DNA of 21,671 nucleotides. Source: an uncultured Bacteroidota bacterium. GTDB lineage: Bacteria > Bacteroidota > Bacteroidia > Chitinophagales > Chitinophagaceae. The position numbers and the translations under genes were made by a program. The DNA is taken from positions 1 to 21,671 of the forward strand of contig CAMLKS010000003.1 of the NCBI GenBank assembly GCA_946480675.1, given 5' to 3'. Shown here piece by piece: positions 1 through 7,179 of the stretch; positions within the stretch are counted from its first letter, which is position 1; each line of letters starts with the position of its first letter. Under the pieces are notes generated by a model, which worked only from the letters and a program-made list of their open reading frames with translations, had not been told where the DNA came from and did no database searches.

Positions 1-494
1 GTATCTCTCAAATGGGCCGTACTCCAGCAGCTTTGTTCATGGTAGATATGAGCCACGAGCACATTGCTCTGGCTGAAGCTAAACGCTTGGGTATCACTAC
101 CTTTGCAATGGTAGATACCAATAGTGACCCTACTAAAGTAGATTTCGCTATTCCTTCAAACGACGATGCTACAAAATCAATAGCTATCATCGTTAACTAC
201 CTGACAGCTGCTATCATGGAAGGCCTTGAAGAGCGCTCTCAGAATAAAGAAGAAGTGGAAGAAGAAGAAGTAGCTGAAATAAGCACTCGCGGCATGGATA
301 TCGAAGACGAAGCTGATAAAGGCGAACGTCGCGGTGGTGCTGGCCGTGGCCGTCAAGGTGCCGGCGCAGGTGCTGGGCGCGGACAAGGCGGTGGCAATCG
401 CGGTGGTAGTGGCCGTGGCCCTGGTGGTGGCGGTAGCCGTCCGGGTGGTAATCGCCCTGGTGGCGGTGGTAGCCGTCCAGGTGGTGCCCGTTAA
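1..494 (+). CDS. rpsB: 30S ribosomal protein S2, C-terminal part, with a Gly/Arg-rich tail
   Basis: The 5' end of the gene lies outside the window; the reading frame enters at base 3 (Ile-Ser-Gln-Met-Gly-Arg) and runs 163 codons to TAA at 492-494. The segments GRTPAALFMVDMSHEHIAL, AEAKRLGITTFAMVDTNSDP and VDFAIPSNDDATKSI are the C-terminal core of bacterial S2, which binds 16S rRNA at the head-body junction of the small subunit and helps bring in S1. After the usual end of the fold (YLTAAIMEGLEER) comes an acidic stretch (KEEVEEEEVAE) and then about 57 residues (bases 321-491) with 29 Gly and 11 Arg, containing RGG and RG motifs and a GGGGSRPGG repeat. Acidic extensions on Bacteroidota S2 are familiar to me; a basic RG-rich one is less so. 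tsf follows, the usual S2 to EF-Ts order. Gene identity is secure; the role of the tail is unknown. Confidence 0.97.
   Translation, partial: ISQMGRTPAALFMVDMSHEHIALAEAKRLGITTFAMVDTNSDPTKVDFAIPSNDDATKSIAIIVNYLTAAIMEGLEERSQNKEEVEEEEVAEISTRGMDIEDEADKGERRGGAGRGRQGAGAGAGRGQGGGNRGGSGRGPGGGGSRPGGNRPGGGGSRPGGAR
423..491 (+). repeat. Imperfect tandem repeat in the rpsB tail
   Basis: Two consecutive in-frame units, 36 bases (423-458) and 33 bases (459-491), encode GGGGSRPGGNRP and GGGGSRPGGAR. The units differ at synonymous positions (ggtggtggcggt against ggtggcggtggt), so the duplication is not recent or has been under protein-level selection. Such GGT/GGC-rich DNA could vary in length between strains. 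Confidence 0.75.
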
Positions 495-550
495 TCTGTA
501 CGATTAACAGTATAGGTTCGCTTATACTTATATAAATATAACAGATTATT

Positions 551-573
551 AAAGCCCCATATTTTGGGGCTTT
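551..573 (+). terminator. Hairpin between rpsB and tsf (terminator or attenuator)
   Basis: AAAGCCCC (551-558) and GGGGCTTT (566-573) form a perfect 8-bp stem with a 7-base AT loop, 57 bases past the rpsB stop. The 3' arm ends in only three T before AAGC, so termination may be incomplete and allow some read-through into tsf. Confidence 0.65.
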
Positions 574-594
574 AAGCTTAAAATCCGAATTTTG
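563..594 (+). promoter_or_regulatory. Candidate Bacteroidota-type promoter for tsf
   Basis: TTTG (563-566, spanning the loop and 3' arm of the preceding hairpin) lies 20 bases before GAATTTTG (587-594), which matches the -7 consensus TAnnTTTG except at its first base. Predicted transcription would begin near base 600, leaving a leader of about 35-40 bases before the tsf ATG at 639. Its -33 element overlaps the terminator. This is a consensus match only. Confidence 0.4.
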
Positions 595-638
595 CACCTT
601 ATTTTTAAAACCTTTCATAAAAACAAAAGATATATAAA

Positions 639-1478
639 ATGAGTACTGTAACAATATCTGCAGCAGATGTGAACAAACTGCGCCAGCAAACTGGCGCCGG
701 TATGATGGATTGCCGCAAAGCGCTGGTAGAAAGCGAAGGTGATTTTGAAAAAGCGATAGACTATCTGCGTAAAAAAGGCCAGAAAGTTGCCGCTAACCGT
801 AGCGATCGCGAGGCTAAAGAAGGCGTGGTAATTGCTAAAGCTTCTGCAGATAATTCATATGGTGTAATCGTAAACCTGAGCTCAGAAACAGACTTCGTTT
901 CTAAAAATGCTGAGTTCATCGCTTTTGCACAAAACCTGACTGATATAGCACTGCAAACTAAGGCTGCTTCTATAGAAGAGCTGAAAGCTGCTGCTATGGA
1001 AGGCGCTACTGTGGCTGACAAACTGCTGGAAATGGTAGCTAAAATAGGTGAAAAGATAGACGTAGTTCGCTACGAAACTATGAGCGCTGCTACAGTTGTT
1101 CCCTACATCCATGCCGGTTACCGCATAGGTGTGCTGGTTGCATTGAACAAAGCTGCTAACGATAACGTAATAGCTGCCGGTAAGGATATAGCCATGCAAA
1201 TTGCAGCGATGAATCCACTGGCTGTTGATGCTGAAAGCATATCTGCTGAAATGGTAGAGCGTGAAAAAGCCATCGCCCTGGAACAAGTAGCGGCTGAAGG
1301 CAAAACAGGCGAAATGGCCGAAAAAATTGCCATGGGTAAGCTGAACAAGTTCTTCAAAGAAAACACACTGTTGCCACAAGCTTTTGTAAAAGATGGTGGT
1401 AAGTCAGTAGCAGATTACCTGAAGAGCGTAGAAGCTGACCTGACAGTTGTTAGCTTCAACCGTGTAGCTGTAGGTTAA
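639..1478 (+). CDS. tsf: Translation elongation factor Ts
   Basis: The 279-residue product is the guanine-nucleotide exchange factor that releases GDP from EF-Tu in the cytoplasm. The N-terminal UBA-like region (about residues 5-41) carries VNKLRQQTGAGMMDCRKAL, followed by the diagnostic SSETDFVSKN (TDFV at residues 84-87) that inserts near the EF-Tu nucleotide site. The two dimerisation subdomains and the C-terminal helices (KLNKFFKENTLLPQAFVKD) follow in normal order, and the length is typical of the bacterial family. The ATG at 639 is preceded by an A-rich stretch (aaaagatatataaa) without a Shine-Dalgarno sequence, usual for Bacteroidota. It sits 144 bases after rpsB, separated by a hairpin and a candidate promoter, and ends 20 bases before a strong hairpin. 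Identity is secure. Confidence 0.98.
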   Translation: MSTVTISAADVNKLRQQTGAGMMDCRKALVESEGDFEKAIDYLRKKGQKVAANRSDREAKEGVVIAKASADNSYGVIVNLSSETDFVSKNAEFIAFAQNLTDIALQTKAASIEELKAAAMEGATVADKLLEMVAKIGEKIDVVRYETMSAATVVPYIHAGYRIGVLVALNKAANDNVIAAGKDIAMQIAAMNPLAVDAESISAEMVEREKAIALEQVAAEGKTGEMAEKIAMGKLNKFFKENTLLPQAFVKDGGKSVADYLKSVEADLTVVSFNRVAVG

Positions 1479-1498
1479 TCTTGCACATATTTTTTATT

Positions 1499-1532
1499 AT
1501 ACTAAAGGCTACCATTTGGTAGCCTTTAGTAT
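1499..1532 (+). terminator. Strong hairpin terminator after tsf
   Basis: A perfect 16-bp inverted repeat (1499-1514 with 1517-1532; the innermost pairs probably open to form the loop) has the core AAAGGCTACC/GGTAGCCTTT. It is flanked by ttttta upstream and tttta downstream. It lies 20 bases past the tsf stop and separates tsf from the porZ promoter. Its symmetry could let it act on either strand, but no minus-strand gene ends here. Confidence 0.85.
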
Positions 1533-1563
1533 TTTATAGCCCACCTCTTCAAGCAATAATAGC

Positions 1564-1594
1564 TTTAGCACCAGCGTTTTTATCAGTACATTTG
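1564..1594 (+). promoter_or_regulatory. Candidate promoter of the porZ-recO operon
   Basis: TACATTTG (1587-1594) is an exact match to the Bacteroidota -7 element TAnnTTTG. It is preceded after 19 bases by TTTA (1564-1567), three of four bases of the -33 TTTG. The element lies 18 bases before the ATG at 1613, giving a predicted leader of only about a dozen bases. It contains the TTG at 1592 that would otherwise be a longer start for the gene. Confidence 0.55.
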
Positions 1595-1612
1595 AAGGTA
1601 GTTGTATCATAT

Positions 1613-3910
1613 ATGAATCTTATAAAGACATCACTTGCAACACTGGCATTCGGTACGGTTGCGCTTTCGTCAATGGCACAGGAAAGGCCCATAGGATATT
1701 GGCGCGCGCATATGCCATACAATTCGGCAGTAAGCCTTGCCAGCAACGGTAAGGAAATATTTGTAGCCACACAGAAGGCGTTTTACATTTACAATATCGG
1801 CACAAAAGGAAGCGAGAGCTTTAGTAAAGTAGAGGGTATGTCTGATGTCGGTATGTCCTGGATTGGTTATGATACTTATACATCTACCGCTATTTTAGCC
1901 TATGCCAATAGCAATATTGATCTTTACAAGGATGGCAGTTTTTATAACCTGCCCGAAATAAAAAACAAAACAGTATCTGGTAGTAAAAAGATCAACCGTA
2001 TTTACACTGAAGCCGGCCTGGCATTTTTAAGTACCGACCAAGGTATTGTAGTACTAGATTTAGAAAAAAGAGAGGTGAAAGAAACCTATTCTTTTTACCT
2101 GAACAACCAGATACTTCCTATCACAGATTTTACAGCTACAGGTAATTTTTATTATGCTGCTTCTACAAAAGGATTTTACAAGGCCAATAAGAATGCCGTT
2201 AACCTTCAATCCTTTGCTGCATGGACCAAAATAGATACGGGCAGAAGTTTTGTAGGTGCTGCCATTTATAAAGACAAAGTATTTGTTACAGGTACTGATA
2301 GTCTTTTCGTAGTACAGAATGATACACTGAAATTCCTCTACAGATCTGACACTAACACACGCCATATAGATGGTGGAGTCGATGGTTTGTTTATTACCGA
2401 AAACTATAAAAAGACATTTAACGGCATGGTTCGTAAAATGGATGAAAACTTCCAGTTTATCGATTCATTCAAAACACCGGGGCTTTGCACACATGTGCTG
2501 CAAACAGACACTAACAATGTATGGTTGGCAGATGAGTTTACCGGCATGAAAATAAGGGAGATGCGCGGAGATCCATATGGTATAGTATTACCTGAAGGGC
2601 CCAGCCACTATGCTAATTTTGATATCTATGCCAATAACGGCGAGGTTTGGGTAGCACATGGCGGTTATAATGACCTGATGGATATCAGCAACAGCAGTGC
2701 GGGGTTTTCTAGCTTTAAGAATGAGAAATGGACACAATTCCGTACTTATGAAAGCCCTGTTATCGGCAATGATAAATTTGATTTTATACGAATAATAAAA
2801 GGGAATGACGGCAACGTGTATGTAGGCTCTGCGCAAGATGGGCTGCTCATATTAAAACCTGATGGCACAACGGAAAACTATGCCAAAAATTCTTTTATAG
2901 ACTCATCGGCTATGTCGGGCTCCTGGCATTGGGTAAATGGCTTTGCTTTTGATGATGATAACAACCTGTGGATGACCGTACATGGTGGCAAAAGGGAATT
3001 GGTAGTACGCACTAAAACGGGTTCTTATTTCCAGATGGCGGTACCTATACCCCGTGGCCCTATACCTAATGCTGCAGGGCAGATAATAATTGACGATAAT
3101 GGCCAGAAGTGGTACACAACTACAGGCTCTACCGGTGGCGTTATAGTATATGATGATAACCATACACCCGAAAATGCTGCTGATGATAAATACCGTGCAT
3201 TGTTAGCTGGTAAAGGCCTTGGCGGTCTGCCAGATAATGAAACATACAGCATCGCAAAAGATAAGAATGGTGCCATATGGATAGGTACCAAAAATGGTAT
3301 AGGTATTGTAAACTGCCCGGGCCAGGTAATGACAGGTGGGTGCGAGGCTGAGGTACGGGTAGTACAATATGATGATTTTGCAGGATATCTTTTCGAAAGC
3401 CAGCAGGTGAAAGCTATAGCTGTAGATGGTGCTAACCGCAAATGGATAGGTACGAATAATGGCGTATGGCTGGTATCGCCCGAAGGTGATAAAGTAGTGA
3501 ACCGCTTTACTGCTGCTAATAGCCCGCTGCCATCAGACCTTGTACAAAGGATAGAGATAGACCCCCTAACAGGCGATGTATATATAGGCACGGAAGATGG
3601 GCTGGTAAGCTATAGGGGCACTGCTACAGAGGGTGGTAAAGAAAATGCAGAGGTAAAAGCCTTTCCTAATCCAGTGCCTTCTGGTTACAGCGGCAATATT
3701 GCCATAAAAGGATTGGTAGAAAATGCCGATGTACGCATCACCGATATTTCAGGGCAGTTGGTATATCGCACGAAGGCTTTTGGCGGCCAGGCAGTTTGGA
3801 ATGGTATAGACTATACAGGCCGCAGGCCGCAGTCTGGTGTTTATATGGTATTTATTACCAACAAAGATGGATCTCAAACCCACGTTGGTAAGTTAGTGTT
3901 TATGGAATAA
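1613..3910 (+). CDS. porZ: PorZ-like type IX secretion protein: beta-propeller with C-terminal sorting-type domain
   Basis: The 765-residue product begins with a signal peptide (residues 1-23, cleavage after SSMAQ). The N-terminal segment IGYWRAHMPYNSAVSLA (about 27-43) is the characteristic opening of PorZ-family propellers. Propeller repeats fill about residues 27-675; the last show clear two-component-regulator-type repeats, IWIGTKNGI (around 556), KWIGTNNGV (611) and VYIGTEDGL (657). Residues 681-765 form a type IX CTD-like domain (KAFPNPVPSGY, ITDISGQLVYR, SGVYMVFI, GKLVFME). In Porphyromonas gingivalis PorZ is a surface partner of the sortase PorU and helps provide A-LPS for attachment to cargo; length and layout match. 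A TTG start at 1592 lies inside the predicted promoter, so the ATG at 1613 is preferred. recO follows after 2 bases, suggesting one transcript. The alternative is a general propeller protein with a CTD, but the N-terminus favours PorZ. Confidence 0.82.
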   Translation: MNLIKTSLATLAFGTVALSSMAQERPIGYWRAHMPYNSAVSLASNGKEIFVATQKAFYIYNIGTKGSESFSKVEGMSDVGMSWIGYDTYTSTAILAYANSNIDLYKDGSFYNLPEIKNKTVSGSKKINRIYTEAGLAFLSTDQGIVVLDLEKREVKETYSFYLNNQILPITDFTATGNFYYAASTKGFYKANKNAVNLQSFAAWTKIDTGRSFVGAAIYKDKVFVTGTDSLFVVQNDTLKFLYRSDTNTRHIDGGVDGLFITENYKKTFNGMVRKMDENFQFIDSFKTPGLCTHVLQTDTNNVWLADEFTGMKIREMRGDPYGIVLPEGPSHYANFDIYANNGEVWVAHGGYNDLMDISNSSAGFSSFKNEKWTQFRTYESPVIGNDKFDFIRIIKGNDGNVYVGSAQDGLLILKPDGTTENYAKNSFIDSSAMSGSWHWVNGFAFDDDNNLWMTVHGGKRELVVRTKTGSYFQMAVPIPRGPIPNAAGQIIIDDNGQKWYTTTGSTGGVIVYDDNHTPENAADDKYRALLAGKGLGGLPDNETYSIAKDKNGAIWIGTKNGIGIVNCPGQVMTGGCEAEVRVVQYDDFAGYLFESQQVKAIAVDGANRKWIGTNNGVWLVSPEGDKVVNRFTAANSPLPSDLVQRIEIDPLTGDVYIGTEDGLVSYRGTATEGGKENAEVKAFPNPVPSGYSGNIAIKGLVENADVRITDISGQLVYRTKAFGGQAVWNGIDYTGRRPQSGVYMVFITNKDGSQTHVGKLVFME

Positions 3911-3912
3911 CC

Positions 3913-4647
3913 ATGTTGCAAAACACACGGGGTATTGTTCTGCGTTCGGTAAAGTATGGAGAAACCAGCCTGATAACAAGCGTTTTTACCGAAAGCCAGG
4001 GGGTGCAAAGCTATATGGTGCAAGGTGTGCGTACCAGCAAGGCTAAAACCAACAAGGCTGCATTATTGCAACCGGCAACTTTACTGGAGCTTGTTATTTA
4101 CCAAAAACCACAAGTAAACCTGCAGCGTATTAAGGAATATCAATACGCGCATATCTACACTTCGCTGCAGGAAGATATAGTGAAGAATAGCATAGCTCTT
4201 TTTTCGGTTGAGTTGCTACTTCGTTTACTGCCTGAACATGCCCAGCAACCCGAATTATTTCGTTTCTCATTCGAGTATTTTAAGCTCTTGGATAAAATGG
4301 AAATCGTAAGTGTGGCCAATTTTCCCATTTACTTCATTATACAATGCGGCCACCTGATGGGATATGAGATAAGAGGCACTTATAGTAACATTACCCCATA
4401 TTTAAGTTTGCAGGATGGTGCTTATACAGAACATTTGCCTCCTATGGGCCCGCACTTGCAGGATGATGAAGCGAGGGCATTAAGCGCATTATTATCTGTA
4501 GAAGACCCTGCAAAGCTTAAGGACATACATATGAATGCTACTGCACGTTATCACATTATGGACTGGTATATTGCTTTCTTGCACCAGCATACGCAGCACC
4601 TGGGTAGTATTCGTTCACTGGCAGTGTTGCAAGCCGTTTTGCACTAA
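3913..4647 (+). CDS. recO: DNA repair protein RecO
   Basis: The 244-residue product opens with MLQNTRGIVLRSVKYGETSL, the OB-fold start of RecO. Next come FTESQGVQSYMVQGVR and the LLQPATLLELVIYQKP strands, then a helical C-terminal domain (about residues 80-244) with FSFEYFKLLDKM and NFPIYFIIQCGHLMGYEI. RecO works with RecR to load RecA onto SSB-coated single-stranded DNA during gap repair and anneals complementary strands. The four-cysteine zinc site found in some RecO proteins is missing here (a single Cys in the C-terminal domain), which I believe is common in this phylum. The gene begins 2 bases after porZ and is probably co-transcribed with it. It overlaps the stop codon of the converging DUF6787-like gene by 4 bases. 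Confidence 0.93.
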   Translation: MLQNTRGIVLRSVKYGETSLITSVFTESQGVQSYMVQGVRTSKAKTNKAALLQPATLLELVIYQKPQVNLQRIKEYQYAHIYTSLQEDIVKNSIALFSVELLLRLLPEHAQQPELFRFSFEYFKLLDKMEIVSVANFPIYFIIQCGHLMGYEIRGTYSNITPYLSLQDGAYTEHLPPMGPHLQDDEARALSALLSVEDPAKLKDIHMNATARYHIMDWYIAFLHQHTQHLGSIRSLAVLQAVLH

Positions 4648-4928
4648 TCTTTTTTGCCGGCCATGCGGCGGCCTATACGGCGTATATAGTTTTTGAAAAA
4701 AGAAAACTGGCCGAAAGGTATGCTTACTAGTAATACGGCCATGGGCCACAATATCGTAACTATCAGTATGTATACGATTACCCATATTGCGCCTTTCTCT
4801 AATGGCAGCAGTGCCATTATTTTACGGCCCACATATCCGCAAAGGCTACCGCCAATGGCAAAAGTGCAGAGTATCAGCAATAACTGAAAACCATTTACTT
4901 TCCATTTATTTCGTAGCCTTTCAAACAT
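4644..4928 (-). CDS. DUF6787-like small inner-membrane protein
   Basis: The 94-residue product starting MFERLRNKWKVNGFQLLLIL has two membrane segments, one around GFQLLLILCTFAIGGSLCGY (residues 13-32) and one around WVIVYILIVTILWPMAVLLV (49-68). Then come the conserved-looking SIPFGQFSFFKNYIRRIGRR and a basic end. I recognise this as the Bacteroidota family annotated DUF6787; its function is not known to me. The basic ends and two hydrophobic segments suggest both termini in the cytoplasm. A longer version starting with TTG at 4952 would place the start inside an exact -7 promoter element, so the ATG at 4926-4928 is preferred. It converges on recO with a 4-base overlap of stop codons and diverges from the M23 gene. 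Confidence 0.8.
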   Translation of the reverse strand: MFERLRNKWKVNGFQLLLILCTFAIGGSLCGYVGRKIMALLPLEKGAIWVIVYILIVTILWPMAVLLVSIPFGQFSFFKNYIRRIGRRMAGKKD

Positions 4929-4949
4929 ATAGCTGGCTTTGTAGCGCTG

Positions 4950-4980
4950 CAAATCTAAGGCTTTATTCTATAAGCGCAGA
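4950..4980 (-). promoter_or_regulatory. Candidate promoter of the DUF6787-like gene
   Basis: On the minus strand TAGATTTG (4957 to 4950) exactly matches the -7 element TAnnTTTG. It lies 19 bases after TCTG (4980-4977), three of four bases of the -33 TTTG. There are 21 bases between the -7 element and the ATG at 4928. The -33 region abuts that of the divergent M23 promoter. Confidence 0.5.
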
Positions 4981-5011
4981 TTGTATAAGTGCATCTATTT
5001 CTCCAACTTTG
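4980..5011 (+). promoter_or_regulatory. Candidate promoter of the M23-bcp pair
   Basis: ATTG (4980-4983), a 20-base spacer, and CAACTTTG (5004-5011) match TAnnTTTG except for the first base. The -7 element ends 14 bases before the ATG at 5026, so the predicted leader is under 10 bases. The -33 region shares its edge with that of the minus-strand promoter, so the two could compete for RNA polymerase. Confidence 0.4.
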
Positions 5012-5025
5012 ACCCAATATTGCAG

Positions 5026-6708
5026 ATGAGAAAAGTAGCATTCGTATTAGCGCATTTATTATACCTGTCGGCAGCCGCGGCTCAAAACAGCAATTACCCG
5101 CAAGGCTATTTCAGAAATCCATTGGATATACCTATAATATTAGCGGGTAATTTTGGTGAATGTCGCCCCAATCATTTTCATAGTGGGCTGGATATAAAAA
5201 CACTGGGTAAAGAAAACCAGCGGGTGTATGCCGTTGCAGAAGGTTATATATCACGCATTAAAATGGAACGAGGTGGTTTTGGCCATGCACTGTACGTAAC
5301 ACATCCCAATGGGTATACTACGCTATATGCCCACCTCAACGATTTTATGCCCGACGTGCAGGCCTATATGAAGCGTGAACAGTATAAAAAAGAGAATTGG
5401 GAACTGGATATTTCTTTGCCCCCCAATCAATTTCCTGTTAAGAAAGGCATGCAAATAGCGTGGAGTGGCAATACAGGTGCATCTACTGCACCGCACCTGC
5501 ACTTTGAGATACGAAATACAGCTACAGAGCATCCGCTCAACCCTATGTTGTTTGGCTTTGAAATAAAAGATGATATAGCACCTGTACCTACGCAGATAGC
5601 AATATATAACATGGATAAAAGTATCTATGAGCAAACCCCCGTTATAGTTGCATTGAAAAAGCGTGCTGGCAACTATGTAGCCGATACAATAAAAACAGCA
5701 AACAAAAACATTGGTGTAGCCCTCAATGTGAACGACTATATGAATGGCAGCGACAATACGCTTACTTTCTATACTGCCGGCATCACCATGGATAGTGTGG
5801 AGCAGGGCCGTATAAAGCTGGATGACATAGGCTACGATGTAACCCGTTACCTGCATGCTTATGTAGACTATAAAACTCGTAAGAGCAAAGGGCAGTGGCT
5901 GCAACTATTCTTCCAGCTAAAAGGAAACGCATTGAACCACTTATATACATGGAAAGACAATAAAGGCATACTGGACATAGCTGATGGCAATGTTCATAAG
6001 CTGGATATAGATATGCAAGACGCCAATGGTAACACCAGCAACATTATTGCTTATATACAATATAACCAGGGCGTGGATAGCACCACAGGTGTATGCAATA
6101 GTTTCAAAGCACTACAGCCCAATAAGTTTGAACATCCAAATGTAAACCTGCAACTGGATGATAAAGCACTGTACGATGACATGTGTTTTCAATTTTCCAG
6201 CAAAGCCGATGCGGGCAGTTTATCAGACAGGTTTCAGCTACATCAGCCTTATGTGCCGGTTCATACCTATTTCGACCTGCGGGTAAAACCCAACAAAGCT
6301 ATAGGCTTTGCGCAGCGTGATAAGGTAGCTTTGATATATAACGATGGTACAGACGAAAGCGGGAAATCTGCTATTTACGACGCGGGATGGTATAAAGCAT
6401 CCGTTAGAAATTTTGGAAACTATCGCCTGGTGATGGACACGCAACCACCGGTTATAAAGTCGTTGCAGAAACAGAACGCAGTTCTTACCAAAGCAAAGCG
6501 CATCAGCTTTACAGCAAAAGATGCCATTACTTCTGTAAAAAAATTCAGGGCTACTATTAATGGGCAATGGCTGTGTTTTGAGCAGCGTGGCGATGTATTC
6601 TTTTATACTTTTGACGAGCATTGCCCGAAAGGAAAAAACACGATGGCAGTAACTGCTACGGATGAAAACGGTAATACACAAACATTGAATTATACTTTTA
6701 CAAGGTAA
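5026..6708 (+). CDS. M23-family peptidoglycan endopeptidase, secreted
   Basis: The 560-residue product has a signal peptide (MRKVAFVLAHLLYLSAAAAQ, residues 1-20) and an LytM/M23 zinc metallopeptidase domain at about residues 38-175. The ligands are visible: H52 and D56 in HFHSGLDI, H103 in LYAHLND, and H157/H159 in APHLHFEI, so the site looks complete. M23 enzymes cut peptide cross-links of peptidoglycan in the periplasm, here probably during growth or division. The remaining 380 or so residues have no family I recognise; the last 90 (from DTQPPVIKSLQ) read like an Ig-type beta domain ending TATDENGNTQTLNYTF. There is no type IX sorting domain. A TTG at 4981 in the same frame lies upstream of the predicted -7 element, so the ATG at 5026 with its signal peptide is chosen. 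bcp starts 3 bases after the stop. Confidence 0.9.
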   Translation: MRKVAFVLAHLLYLSAAAAQNSNYPQGYFRNPLDIPIILAGNFGECRPNHFHSGLDIKTLGKENQRVYAVAEGYISRIKMERGGFGHALYVTHPNGYTTLYAHLNDFMPDVQAYMKREQYKKENWELDISLPPNQFPVKKGMQIAWSGNTGASTAPHLHFEIRNTATEHPLNPMLFGFEIKDDIAPVPTQIAIYNMDKSIYEQTPVIVALKKRAGNYVADTIKTANKNIGVALNVNDYMNGSDNTLTFYTAGITMDSVEQGRIKLDDIGYDVTRYLHAYVDYKTRKSKGQWLQLFFQLKGNALNHLYTWKDNKGILDIADGNVHKLDIDMQDANGNTSNIIAYIQYNQGVDSTTGVCNSFKALQPNKFEHPNVNLQLDDKALYDDMCFQFSSKADAGSLSDRFQLHQPYVPVHTYFDLRVKPNKAIGFAQRDKVALIYNDGTDESGKSAIYDAGWYKASVRNFGNYRLVMDTQPPVIKSLQKQNAVLTKAKRISFTAKDAITSVKKFRATINGQWLCFEQRGDVFFYTFDEHCPKGKNTMAVTATDENGNTQTLNYTFTR

Positions 6709-6711
6709 CAT

Positions 6712-7179
6712 ATGGAATTAAAAGCAGGCGATAAAGCCCCCGATTTTAAAACAAAAGACCAAGACGGAAACGTTGTTTCGCTGAAAGACTTTAAGGGTAA
6801 AAAAGTAGCACTTTACTTCTATCCCGAAGACGATACACAGGTATGCACAGTGCAGGCTTGTAACTTGCGCGATAACTATAGCGAACTGAAAAAGCACGGC
6901 ATTATCATCTTAGGCGTAAGCCCTAATGATGAGAAAAGCCATAAAAAGTTTGAAACAAAATATGAGCTGCCATTTACGCTGCTGGTAGATGAAGACTTGA
7001 AAATAGCGAACAAATACGGCGTATGGGCAGAAAAGGTGCTGTATGGCAACCGCCATATGGGTATCGTACGCAGTACTTTTTTGATAGATGAAGAGGGTAA
7101 GATACACCACATCATCAAGCGTGCCTTATCCAAAATACATACCGACCAGATATTGAAAGCATGGGGCTTTAAAAAGTAA
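6712..7179 (+). CDS. bcp: Thioredoxin-dependent thiol peroxidase, BCP/PrxQ type
   Basis: The 155-residue product has the usual length of BCP peroxiredoxins, which reduce hydrogen peroxide and organic hydroperoxides in the cytoplasm using thioredoxin. The active-site motif PxxxTxxC is P38-EDD-T42-QV-C45, with C45 peroxidatic and C50 five residues later as the likely resolving cysteine (CTVQAC), the arrangement of the atypical two-cysteine subgroup. The common TPGCT is TQVCT here, a small departure at non-catalytic positions. GVSPNDEKSHKKFETKYELPF and the GIVRSTFLIDEEGKI strand are typical. The start follows the M23 stop by 3 bases, implying co-transcription or translational coupling. The 3' end overlaps the converging DUF5686 gene by 11 bases. 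Confidence 0.95.
   Translation: MELKAGDKAPDFKTKDQDGNVVSLKDFKGKKVALYFYPEDDTQVCTVQACNLRDNYSELKKHGIIILGVSPNDEKSHKKFETKYELPFTLLVDEDLKIANKYGVWAEKVLYGNRHMGIVRSTFLIDEEGKIHHIIKRALSKIHTDQILKAWGFKK

Noticed and set aside
423..491. Tandem repeat as a possible CRISPR or mobile-element end
   Set aside because: The units are adjacent without spacers, in frame, and differ only at synonymous or third-unit positions; they are coding repeats.
214..654. Minus-strand open frame of 146 codons opposite the rpsB tail
   Set aside because: It is a shadow of the GC-rich repetitive tail, rich in His/Arg/Gly from the complementary codons, and crosses the terminator and tsf promoter; it shows no recognisable domain.
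1592..1612. Extended porZ start at TTG 1592
   Set aside because: The TTG is part of an exact TACATTTG -7 element, and the ATG at 1613 gives a clean signal peptide.
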